Shown here in pieces: positions 1-8,237 of a DNA stretch of 22,049 bases; position 1 is the first letter of the stretch; each line of letters opens with the position of its first letter. The notes under the pieces are model-generated. The model was not told where the DNA came from. It saw only the letters and a program-made list of their open reading frames with translations, and ran no database searches. A program made the position numbers and the translations under genes. The stretch spans positions 1-22,049 of the forward strand of contig PAHI01000047.1 in assembly GCA_002705575.1 (NCBI GenBank), read 5' to 3'. Origin of the DNA: Fidelibacterota bacterium (lineage in GTDB: Bacteria; Marinisomatota; Marinisomatia; SCGC-AAA003-L08; GCA-002719095).

Positions 1-1
1 G

Positions 2-100
2 CAATCTATTGAGCCTAATTATTTGGCTGACTTGAATAATAATAATGTGATTAATGTTGCTGATATTATCATTCTTGTTAATATTATTCTTGATAATTAA
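2..100 (+). CDS. 3' end of a secreted protein with dockerin-like tail (partial)
   Basis: The frame is open from the window edge to a TAA at 98-100 and encodes only 32 residues. They contain a calcium-loop-like segment (ADLNNNNVINVAD) followed by the hydrophobic helix IIILVNIILDN. This is the second half of the same C-terminal dockerin-like repeat that ends the proteases at 947 and 3804 and the proteins encoded at 10532 and 15416. The upstream part, including the catalytic or binding domain, lies outside the window, so the main function cannot be stated. By analogy with its neighbours it is probably an exported protein whose tail mediates retention or assembly at the cell surface (inference). 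Confidence 0.8.
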   Translation, partial: QSIEPNYLADLNNNNVINVADIIILVNIILDN

Positions 101-177
101 AGTATTTCTTAAATATAACTGTTTTTTTTACTAAATTCTTTTCGTTGTTATAGAATTGTAACAGGACTAGAAATTTA

Positions 178-885
178 ATGATTAAACAGAATATTATAAT
201 TGCTACACTTAGCTTACTGACTGCTATTAATATTTTAGGAATTTGCTATTCTTATCTAATCATAAAAACAAATTTTTTCAAACAATTTAAAATACAAAAA
301 AGACCACATAAGTTAAAAAATTTTTATACTAGGCTTCCTCTTATCTGTTTGAATGTTATTATATTACTTGTTATAACAGGCACCGGTCTTTATTTTTTTT
401 CAGATATAATAATAGGTGATTTTAAAGGTGTGTGGGTTATGTTATTTGAAATAGCCGTGATTTTACTTATTGATGATATATATTTTTATTTGTGGCATAG
501 AACAATGCATGAAAATAAGTTTTTGTACAGGTCAATTCATAAAACACACCATTGTGCATCTACTCCTTTTCCATCAGAGTATCTTTATGCTCACCCCGTA
601 GAATGGATTATTGGGATGGTTGGACCTTTTTTAGGAATTTTCCTATTGCAAGGAGTATCTATATATTCTTTTTGGATGGTTTTAATTATAAGAAATTTAC
701 ATGAACTAGATATTCATTCAGGTATTAAATCTAGTTTCTTGACAAAATATTTCCCGTTTTCAGGTACTAATGAGCACCATGATTTACATCATGCAACTCT
801 TAATGGTAATTATGCATCAACTTTTTCAGTTTGGGATAAAATTTTTAAAACGACAATTAAAACTAAGCCAAAGTTTTATAATTAG
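178..885 (+). CDS. Fatty acid hydroxylase / sterol desaturase family membrane di-iron enzyme
   Basis: This 235-residue integral membrane protein has the three histidine boxes of the fatty-acid-hydroxylase superfamily: HRTMH (107-111), HKTHH (121-125) and HHDLHH (200-205). It also has family-typical YAHPVEW (137-143) and NLHELDIHSG (173-182). These histidines bind the di-iron centre that hydroxylates or desaturates a lipid chain or sterol-like ring in the cytoplasmic membrane. Hydrophobic segments lie near residues 5-29, 53-75, 85-105 and 143-172. The ATG at 178 follows an AGGA at 163-166. The gene stands alone between two dockerin-protein genes. The substrate cannot be read from the sequence: fatty acid, carotenoid, hopanoid or sterol are all possible. 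Its position near lipid-transport-like and sulfation genes suggests lipid tailoring (inference). Confidence 0.85.
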   Translation: MIKQNIIIATLSLLTAINILGICYSYLIIKTNFFKQFKIQKRPHKLKNFYTRLPLICLNVIILLVITGTGLYFFSDIIIGDFKGVWVMLFEIAVILLIDDIYFYLWHRTMHENKFLYRSIHKTHHCASTPFPSEYLYAHPVEWIIGMVGPFLGIFLLQGVSIYSFWMVLIIRNLHELDIHSGIKSSFLTKYFPFSGTNEHHDLHHATLNGNYASTFSVWDKIFKTTIKTKPKFYN

Positions 886-946
886 TTTGTTAACATTTTG
901 TTACTTTTTTGTGTGCAATTATTAAAGTTTTGATTATTAACTTTAT

Positions 947-3814
947 ATGAGTTTTATGAAAAAAATATTTCACATATTATTGTTTTTCCTAAGTTTTATG
1001 TATTGTTCGGAGGTTACTTTTGAAAAAGCTTCTAGTGTTGCTCGTAATTTTTATAACAGCAAGAACATAGGTCTATTTGATTTAGAGGTCGTTCAAACTA
1101 TAAAAAACAATCAATCAAATAATTTAATGTATATTTTTATTCTTAAACCTAAAGGGTTTATTATTGTTTCAGCTAATGATAAAGCTATGCCTGTTTTAGG
1201 ATATAGCTTTGATAGTGACTATAATGAACAAAACTTGCCTGTTCAATATAATTATCTTCTAAATAGTTTTAAAAGTGACATAAATGAAATGATTTTAGAT
1301 AATTCTTTTGCTTCAGAAGAAGTATCTAGAAAGTGGGCCTTATACTCGAGTCCTTTTGATAATGAGTCTGCAAGAAGCGTATCTCCTCTTATGTCTTCTA
1401 AATGGAATCAAGATAGTCCTTGGAATGATCTATGCCCTGAAGATAGTCAAGGACCTGGTGATAATGTTTATGCAGGCTGTGTTGCTGTATCAATGGCTCA
1501 AATAATGTATTATTGGAAATATCCTCAAGTAGGTTTTAATGATCATAGTTATACTCATTTTGAGCATGGATATCAATATGCTGATTTCGGTTCTACTTAT
1601 TATGATTATGATAATATGCGAGATTTGTATGCTACTCCAGAGTCTCAGCTTTTATTGTATCATGCTGGAGTGGCTGTAAATATGGATTATAGCTATGATG
1701 GTTCGGGTGCGAGTGTTATGGGTTCTCAAGGATCAGCTTATTATGCTATGAAAAACTATTTTTCTTACAAGAATTCTATGCAAAGAGTTTATCCGGAAAA
1801 TTTCAGTACTCAAAACTATAAAACAATGTTAATCGAAGAATTAAATGCTAATCGTCCTATAATTTATGTTGGTTGTGACCCTGATGATTACGGTGGTTGT
1901 CATGCATGGAATATAGATGGTTATGATGACAATGAATACTTCCATTGTAACTGGGGATGGGGTGGATATACTGATGGATATTTTTTGTTAAGTACCCTTG
2001 GAGGATTTACTGTTGGTCAATCAGCATTAGTTAACATCGAGCCTCAAAGCTTAGACCTTCCTAACATTTTAATGACTGCTTCAAATTATTATGAAATTGA
2101 TGGCGATGGAGATGATAGAGTTAATCCTAGTGAAACAGTTGCTTTAGAAGTTACATTTGAAAATATGATTCCTTGGCAAGATGCTCAAAATGTTGAAGCT
2201 TATATTGAACCTATTTCAAATGAAATAGAGATTATTAATGAATTTGTTACTATAGGTGATGTAAATAGTGGTGTTTCTTATACAACGCAAAGTCCATTTA
2301 TAGTACGTATACCAGATAATAATTCATTGGGGAATGAGTCTTTTATTGTGCATTTAATGGCTACAAGCCCAAGTGGTCAAGATTTTTATTCACAATTTAA
2401 CTTAGATTTAGAAATTACTCTTAATCAGTCCGGTTTTCCATATGATTCAGATGGAACTGTTCAATCAAGTCCACTTGTAATTGATTTGAATCAAGATTCA
2501 ATAATGGAAATCATTTATGGAGATAATAATGGGCTAATTAAAATTGTTGATAGTAGTGCAAATCCAGTTTTTACTAACAGTTTTCCATATAGTACAGGTG
2601 GTCAAATTGTTGGTGCTCCTTCCGCTGCTGACATTGACTTAGATGGTGTTATGGATTTTGTAGTGGCATCTCAAGATCAGAAGCTATATGCTTTTGATTC
2701 ATCTGGTTTAAAATTTATTTATGAGGCAGACGGTTATTTGCTAGGTACTCCATCAATTGGAAATCTTGATTCTGACCCTGAGCTAGAAATAGTTGTAGCA
2801 ACATCTATTAGTTCAGATAATTATGTATACGTTATTGATCACGAAGGTTATGATAATAATATGGATAACTTTCCATACATGATTGATGAAAGAATAAGAG
2901 TTGGTGTTGCATTAGCAGATTTTGATAACAATCAAATTGATGATATTGTTTTTGGTACTGACGATGATAATTTATATGTTTTGCTTGATAGTGGATCAAT
3001 CAAAGAAGGGTTTCCTTTTAATGTGGGAGATAAAATTCGCAGTGCTCCTTCAGTATTAAAACATGGGAATGATTTAAAAATATTTTTTGGATCTAAAGAT
3101 GACAACTTTTATGCAATTAATTCAAATGGACAACAGCTCTATTATTTTGAAACAGATGGCAACATTTATACATCTCCGACATTTGTTGAGTCAGATTTTG
3201 GATTAGGTGTCTTTTTTGGCTCAACTGATGGCTATGTCTATGGATTAGATGTTGTTTCTGGTTCATTGCTGGATGGTTGGCCTATTCAAATAGGTAATGA
3301 TGTTGTTGGGAGTGTGTTATTTGAAGATTTAAATGGAGACTCTATTGTTGAAGTGGTTTCTTTGTCTAACTCATCTATGAATATGAATAATTTAGATGGT
3401 AGTCCTTTTTTGCAAGGCAAAATAGATTCTGATCTTCAAATTACCAGTTCTTCGATTATAGCAGATACAGACTTAGATGGTGATATGGAAATTCTTATGG
3501 GTAATGCTATGGGATTACTTAGTATTGATATTAAAAATCCGTCATCATCTTTGGGTTCATCTTCTAATATGTTTAGGTTTAATAACCAAAGAACAGGTTT
3601 TTATGTTAGTTCTGCGCCAGCGATTATTTTAGGAGATCTTAATCAAGATTCTAATTTAGATGTTCGAGATATTATAATATTGATTAATATTATACTCGAG
3701 GTTGATATTCCTGAGTCTCACCAATTTATTTCAGGTGACTTGAATTCAGATCAAGCATTTACTGTTCAAGATATAATTATTATCGTAAATACTATTTTAG
3801 ATTTTGAAATATAA
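947..3814 (+). CDS. Secreted C10 (streptopain-like) cysteine protease with FG-GAP propeller and dockerin tail
   Basis: A signal peptide (MKKIFHILLFFLSFMYC) is followed by an inhibitory prodomain resembling Spi (about 25-130). The C10 peptidase domain (about 140-365) has the nucleophile Cys178 in YAGCVAVSMAQIMYYW, His319 in GGCHAWNIDGYD and the NWGWGGYTDGYF tryptophan segment (335-346). A beta-sandwich region (about 375-490) and a run of FG-GAP/VCBS-like repeats (about 495-885, for example DIDLDGVMDFVVAS and DFDNNQIDDIVFG) follow. A paired dockerin-like domain closes the protein (894-955). The first ATG is at 947; an ATG at 956 would give a more typical signal peptide start (MKKIF), and neither has a strong ribosome-binding site. 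The 3' end overlaps the next gene by 11 bp. It is probably an extracellular or surface protease that degrades proteins for nutrition. The propeller may bind a partner or substrate. Confidence 0.88.
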   Translation: MSFMKKIFHILLFFLSFMYCSEVTFEKASSVARNFYNSKNIGLFDLEVVQTIKNNQSNNLMYIFILKPKGFIIVSANDKAMPVLGYSFDSDYNEQNLPVQYNYLLNSFKSDINEMILDNSFASEEVSRKWALYSSPFDNESARSVSPLMSSKWNQDSPWNDLCPEDSQGPGDNVYAGCVAVSMAQIMYYWKYPQVGFNDHSYTHFEHGYQYADFGSTYYDYDNMRDLYATPESQLLLYHAGVAVNMDYSYDGSGASVMGSQGSAYYAMKNYFSYKNSMQRVYPENFSTQNYKTMLIEELNANRPIIYVGCDPDDYGGCHAWNIDGYDDNEYFHCNWGWGGYTDGYFLLSTLGGFTVGQSALVNIEPQSLDLPNILMTASNYYEIDGDGDDRVNPSETVALEVTFENMIPWQDAQNVEAYIEPISNEIEIINEFVTIGDVNSGVSYTTQSPFIVRIPDNNSLGNESFIVHLMATSPSGQDFYSQFNLDLEITLNQSGFPYDSDGTVQSSPLVIDLNQDSIMEIIYGDNNGLIKIVDSSANPVFTNSFPYSTGGQIVGAPSAADIDLDGVMDFVVASQDQKLYAFDSSGLKFIYEADGYLLGTPSIGNLDSDPELEIVVATSISSDNYVYVIDHEGYDNNMDNFPYMIDERIRVGVALADFDNNQIDDIVFGTDDDNLYVLLDSGSIKEGFPFNVGDKIRSAPSVLKHGNDLKIFFGSKDDNFYAINSNGQQLYYFETDGNIYTSPTFVESDFGLGVFFGSTDGYVYGLDVVSGSLLDGWPIQIGNDVVGSVLFEDLNGDSIVEVVSLSNSSMNMNNLDGSPFLQGKIDSDLQITSSSIIADTDLDGDMEILMGNAMGLLSIDIKNPSSSLGSSSNMFRFNNQRTGFYVSSAPAIILGDLNQDSNLDVRDIIILINIILEVDIPESHQFISGDLNSDQAFTVQDIIIIVNTILDFEI

Positions 3815-6800
3815 ATTTTTTTTATTTGTTATAAATCTATCTATTTTTTTTTGCTATCAACAGCAAAAATTTTCGCTAGTTACCAAAAATCAGAATAATC
3901 TTAAAATTGAGTTTGATTTGACCAATTTTGTCCAAGATGATACTTCTTTACCAATTGATTTAAAAAAGCATTCTGCTCTTATAGCTATCCCAGATGACAA
4001 CGATTATAATATTACCTTAAATTTTTTATCAAATGGATTTAATGAGCTTGATTCTAAAAGTTATGTTGTTAAAGAATATAATATGAGGGGTAATAAAATA
4101 GTTGAGTTGATTTTAAATTCACATTTATATAAGAATATTAAAAAAGAAAACAATCTTTTTTTAAAGGGAAATATTAATATTGATTTTAATGAAAATATCA
4201 ATATAGCAGTAAAAAAAAATAAAAAGACATCAAATGTTTTTAATAAAATTTTAAGTGATGTTGTAATTAATAAGACTGATGATAGTGAACGCTCTCAAGA
4301 TTATCAACAATCCTCAATTCTTTATATTTGTCATCCTGATGTACAAGATAATCCATATATCCAATCTCTTATTGATTGGAGAAGGCAACAAGGGTATGAT
4401 GTTACTTTAGTTTCTACAGGCGTAAGTGAAATAGCTAATGGTGGTGGTTCGCTTAGACAGAGAATAAAAAATTATATAGAAAATGCATATTTTAATTGGG
4501 ATAATCCTCCAGAATATTTATGTATAATTGGAGATGCTACTGGGCCTATAAGTGTACCTACTTATGAAGTAGATGCTGATAGCTCTCAAGATGTTGAGGC
4601 TTATGGTGAAAGTGATTATCCGTACTCCTTGATTGAAGGTGATGATTTTTTTCCAGAAATGATTGTTGGACGAATATCTGTTCAAAATAATTCGCAGCTT
4701 CAAGTAGTTGTTAATAAAATTTTAGGCTATGAAAAAGTTTATGCTGGTACTGAAGATTGGCTAAGCACAGCTACCTTAGTTGGAGATCCTTATACGGCAT
4801 CAGGTATATCGCCTGTGATTACAAATCAATATATTGAACAAATTATGAATAACTATGGATTAGAAAATGTCAATACAATGTATAGTGGATTTAATTTTGA
4901 TGCATTTATGCGTGATCAGATAAATTCTGGAACATCCTATCTTAATCATCGAGGGATTCAAGGTGTAAGTGATTTTGATAACCAAGATGTTGATTTATTA
5001 AATAATGGATATAAACTTCCATTTGTGACTTTAATAACTTGTAATACAGGTTCTTTTAAAGATGAAGATGAAGAGCCTGCTTTAACTGAATATTTATTAC
5101 GTGCAGGTACTTTAACAACTCCTAAGGGTGCTGTTGCTGTTGTAGGTGCATCTCAAGCTTTTACTCATACAGCATTTAATAATATTATAGATATGGGTAT
5201 ATACGATGGTATCTATAATAAAGGTGCTCATACTGCTGGTTTAGCATTAGTTTATGGTAAATTAGCTTTGATAGAGACCTATCCAGATAATCCTAATAAC
5301 AATTTAAATCTATTTACTAGTTGGAACAATTTAATGGGTGATCCATTAACACATTTATGGACTAATACGCCATCTAGTTTGGTTGTTGAACATAATAATG
5401 AGATTCCTTATACTTCAAATTATTTTGAGGTAAAGGTCACCGATTCAACGAGAAGGCCAGTAAGTGATGCGATTGTAACTTTAGATAAATATAATGATAA
5501 TACTATAGTATCATATACAGATGAAAGCGGCATGGCGTATTTTAACTTAGATTTTAATAGTTACGGAGAAGTGATTGTTACTTCATATTGTCATAATTGT
5601 ATTCCCGTTCAAACTAATCTGAGCATTATTCAAGATGTCCCAAATTTAGAATTGATTCAAAACAGTGTTGTTATAAATGATGCTATTGGTAGTCAAGAAT
5701 CTGATGGGTTAATTAATCCTGGAGAAACAATTGAAATTTCTTTTGACATTAGTAATTTATCAGAAAATGAAATTTTAAACTGTTCTGTTCAAATGGATTC
5801 AAATAATTCTGATGTACAGTTTTTAAATAATATCGATATTGTTGAAGGTATTGAGTCTAATTCAATAGTTAAAATAGATGGTATTCAGTTTTATGTTGAT
5901 AGTCAGGTTGAAGATTTTAATAATTTATTTTATATCCATGCAGATTTAGTTTGTGGTAGTTTGGTTTGGAATTTTGCAATACCTCTAAATTTAAATTATG
6001 GTAGTATATCTAGCTTTGTAGAATTATTTTCAGATCAAAATGACAATTCAATTTTTGATATAGGAGAAACTGTTGATTATAAATTTAGAATTATTAATGA
6101 TGGATATACAGATCTATCAGGTCTCATAATTGATTTGAATTATGAAGGAGATATTATTCAAGTTTTAGACTCACAAATATCAATTGAGAATCTTGAAGTA
6201 GGAAGTTTCTATGAAACATATTTTTCAATTATAGCATCAAATGATGCAATTAATGGTACTATACTAAATATACCGGTTAGTGTCGATTCACTTGATGGAT
6301 TGTTTCAATATAATATGGTATTACAAATACAGTTAGGTGAGAAAATAGAGTCTGACCCACTAGGCCCTGATGAATATGGATATTATATATATGACAGCAA
6401 TGATACAGAGTATATACTTCATCCGGAATATGATTGGATAGAAATAAATCCTGAGCTAGGTGGAGCTGGAGTAGAATTATCTATTCAGGATCAAGGTGAT
6501 AACTTAGATGATTCAGATTTCATAAATCTACCTTTTACTTTTACATTCTATGGACAAGATTATGATAATATAACAGTTTCATCAAATGGATGGATTTCGT
6601 TTGGCCAAACAGACATGGTTTCTTTTAGAAATTATCATATGCCTGGCCCAGGAGGACCTTCTCCAATGATTGCAGCTTTTTGGGATGATTTGAAATTAAA
6701 GAATAGTTTTCCAGGTTCCAATAGTAATTCGGGTGTTTACTATTTTTATGATTCAAATCAAGATTATTTAGTTATTCAATGGGATGATATGATAACATTT

Positions 6801-8237
6801 AGGGAAGAAGAAACTGAAACTTTTCAAATAATTTTATATGATTCAAATGAATCGACTCCTACAGGAGATGATGAAATAAAAATTCAATATAAAGTTTTTA
6901 ATAATACTAGTGTCGGTTATTATCCTGTTGGTAATGATGATGGAGCTCCTGTTCACGGACAATATTCAACAATTGGTATTGAAAATCAGTATGGAGATAT
7001 TGGACTAGAATATACATATAACAATCAATATCCTGAAGCTTCAACTATTCTGAATAATCAAGCTGCTTTATTTATATCAACTAGAACACCCAATGCAAAT
7101 CCTAATCCTTCTTTAAGTGTTTCAGATACTAATCTTTCGATAGATGTTTTTCCTAATGATTATAGCCAATATGAAATAACGGTAGAGAATGATGGTGTTC
7201 CTGGATCTATTTTAGATTACAGTATTGATTTTTCTGCTTTTCAAGGGTTATCATCTAGCGTAGATGAATTTGGTTACTCTTGGGGTTACTCTCAATCAAA
7301 TATTCTAATTGAATCAGAGTGGATTGAAATAACAGAAAGTGCAATTCTTTTATCATTTGATGACAATGATCAAGCAAATGGTTTAACAGATATTGGTTTT
7401 TCATTCCCCTTTTATCAAAATACCTATAGCCAATGTTTAGTAAATCCTAATGGTTGGATTGGTTTTGGAGATGATAGTGATGCTTGGAACAATAAAGAAT
7501 TGTTTGGTGAGGATGAAGTTCCACTTAATGCAATATTTGGTTTTTGGGATGATCTGAATCCTTATAGTGAAGACAATAATATTGGTTCTGGTTATATTTA
7601 TATAGATTCTTATGCTGATAAATTTATTGTATGGTATGATAATGTTGTACATTGGACTAGTGATAATAGAATTTATAACTTTCAAATAGTTTTGAATAGA
7701 GATGGATCTATAAATATTAATTATAAAAATATGATTGGTGATACTGATTCTGCATCAGTCGGTATCATTAATGAAGATGGAGATATAGGACATCAAGTTA
7801 TATATAATGGTGATTTTATCGAAAATAATTCCTCATTATTTTTTAGAAACAAGCCTTCATGGATTAATATTAATAACGACATTTCAAATGATGCAACCTT
7901 TTCTTTAGCTTACGATGAGTACATTAATCATATTATTTCAATTGATACTAGTTATCTTTTAGAAGGTACTTATTATTCATCCTTAATTATAAATCCTATT
8001 GGTTTATTTCCATTCTCCATCCCAATTACATTAAATGTTTCAAGTGATAATACTTTATATGGAGATGTTAACTTTGATAACGACATAAATATTTCAGATA
8101 TTATATATATTATTAATTTTATAGTGGGGTTAAATAATTTAAATGAATCTGAATTATTTGTTGCTGATATAAATCGTAATTATTTAGTTGATATTATCGA
8201 TATCATTCTAATTGTTAATATTATTTTAAGTGAATAG
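3804..8237 (+). CDS. Giant secreted C25 (gingipain-like) cysteine protease with duplicated beta domain and dockerin tail
   Basis: It uses a TTG start (MKYKFFLFVINLSIFFC, a signal peptide) that overlaps the C10 gene by 11 bp, so translation is probably coupled. A propeptide-like region (25-165) precedes the C25 catalytic domain (about 170-520). That domain has the family's YLCIIGDATG (238-247), a DYPYS...GDDFFPEMIVGRI stretch (271-291), the candidate catalytic His382 (NHRG) and Cys413 (ITCNTGSF). The His-Cys spacing resembles that of gingipains. Downstream lie an Ig-like segment (530-610), CARDB-like segments beginning DGLINPGETIEI (634-840), two related beta domains (about 855-1090 and 1155-1347), each followed by a BACON/Ig-like stretch, and a dockerin-like pair (1418-1477). 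The 1477-residue length reflects these accessory domains. It probably acts at or outside the outer membrane. Arg or Lys specificity cannot be assigned. Confidence 0.88.
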   Translation: MKYKFFLFVINLSIFFCYQQQKFSLVTKNQNNLKIEFDLTNFVQDDTSLPIDLKKHSALIAIPDDNDYNITLNFLSNGFNELDSKSYVVKEYNMRGNKIVELILNSHLYKNIKKENNLFLKGNINIDFNENINIAVKKNKKTSNVFNKILSDVVINKTDDSERSQDYQQSSILYICHPDVQDNPYIQSLIDWRRQQGYDVTLVSTGVSEIANGGGSLRQRIKNYIENAYFNWDNPPEYLCIIGDATGPISVPTYEVDADSSQDVEAYGESDYPYSLIEGDDFFPEMIVGRISVQNNSQLQVVVNKILGYEKVYAGTEDWLSTATLVGDPYTASGISPVITNQYIEQIMNNYGLENVNTMYSGFNFDAFMRDQINSGTSYLNHRGIQGVSDFDNQDVDLLNNGYKLPFVTLITCNTGSFKDEDEEPALTEYLLRAGTLTTPKGAVAVVGASQAFTHTAFNNIIDMGIYDGIYNKGAHTAGLALVYGKLALIETYPDNPNNNLNLFTSWNNLMGDPLTHLWTNTPSSLVVEHNNEIPYTSNYFEVKVTDSTRRPVSDAIVTLDKYNDNTIVSYTDESGMAYFNLDFNSYGEVIVTSYCHNCIPVQTNLSIIQDVPNLELIQNSVVINDAIGSQESDGLINPGETIEISFDISNLSENEILNCSVQMDSNNSDVQFLNNIDIVEGIESNSIVKIDGIQFYVDSQVEDFNNLFYIHADLVCGSLVWNFAIPLNLNYGSISSFVELFSDQNDNSIFDIGETVDYKFRIINDGYTDLSGLIIDLNYEGDIIQVLDSQISIENLEVGSFYETYFSIIASNDAINGTILNIPVSVDSLDGLFQYNMVLQIQLGEKIESDPLGPDEYGYYIYDSNDTEYILHPEYDWIEINPELGGAGVELSIQDQGDNLDDSDFINLPFTFTFYGQDYDNITVSSNGWISFGQTDMVSFRNYHMPGPGGPSPMIAAFWDDLKLKNSFPGSNSNSGVYYFYDSNQDYLVIQWDDMITFREEETETFQIILYDSNESTPTGDDEIKIQYKVFNNTSVGYYPVGNDDGAPVHGQYSTIGIENQYGDIGLEYTYNNQYPEASTILNNQAALFISTRTPNANPNPSLSVSDTNLSIDVFPNDYSQYEITVENDGVPGSILDYSIDFSAFQGLSSSVDEFGYSWGYSQSNILIESEWIEITESAILLSFDDNDQANGLTDIGFSFPFYQNTYSQCLVNPNGWIGFGDDSDAWNNKELFGEDEVPLNAIFGFWDDLNPYSEDNNIGSGYIYIDSYADKFIVWYDNVVHWTSDNRIYNFQIVLNRDGSININYKNMIGDTDSASVGIINEDGDIGHQVIYNGDFIENNSSLFFRNKPSWININNDISNDATFSLAYDEYINHIISIDTSYLLEGTYYSSLIINPIGLFPFSIPITLNVSSDNTLYGDVNFDNDINISDIIYIINFIVGLNNLNESELFVADINRNYLVDIIDIILIVNIILSE
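6366..7073 (+). repeat. First copy of duplicated beta domain inside the C25 protease
   Basis: Residues 855-1090 of the C25 protease share an order of motifs with residues 1155-1347: YDWIEI, then LPFTFTFYGQDYDNITVSSN (about 909-928), NGWISFG, AAFWDDL, YLVIQWDDM, FQIILYDS and GIENQYGDIG. The similarity is at protein level, not near-identical DNA, so the duplication is old. I do not recognise a named family. Confidence 0.7.
7266..7844 (+). repeat. Second copy of duplicated beta domain inside the C25 protease
   Basis: Residues 1155-1347 match the first copy in order: SEWIEI, IGFSFPFYQNTYSQCLVNPN, NGWIGFG, FGFWDDL, FIVWYDNV, FQIVLNRDG and GIINEDGDIG. It is somewhat shorter than copy one. It probably folds as an independent beta-sandwich. 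Confidence 0.7.

Noticed and set aside
101..177. Possible terminator or promoter after the partial dockerin gene
   Set aside because: There is a T-run but no stable stem before it, and no clear -10/-35 pair, so nothing can be supported.
886..946. T-rich spacer between the hydroxylase and C10 genes, with TTTGTTAACATTTTGTTAC as a possible regulatory repeat
   Set aside because: The similarity of the two halves is within what AT-rich DNA gives by chance, and no convincing promoter pair or hairpin is seen.
4518..7685. Antisense ORFs inside the C25 protease gene (4518-4703, 7437-7685)
   Set aside because: They are low-complexity Ile/Thr/Asn-rich readings of the opposite strand with no start signals or recognisable domains.
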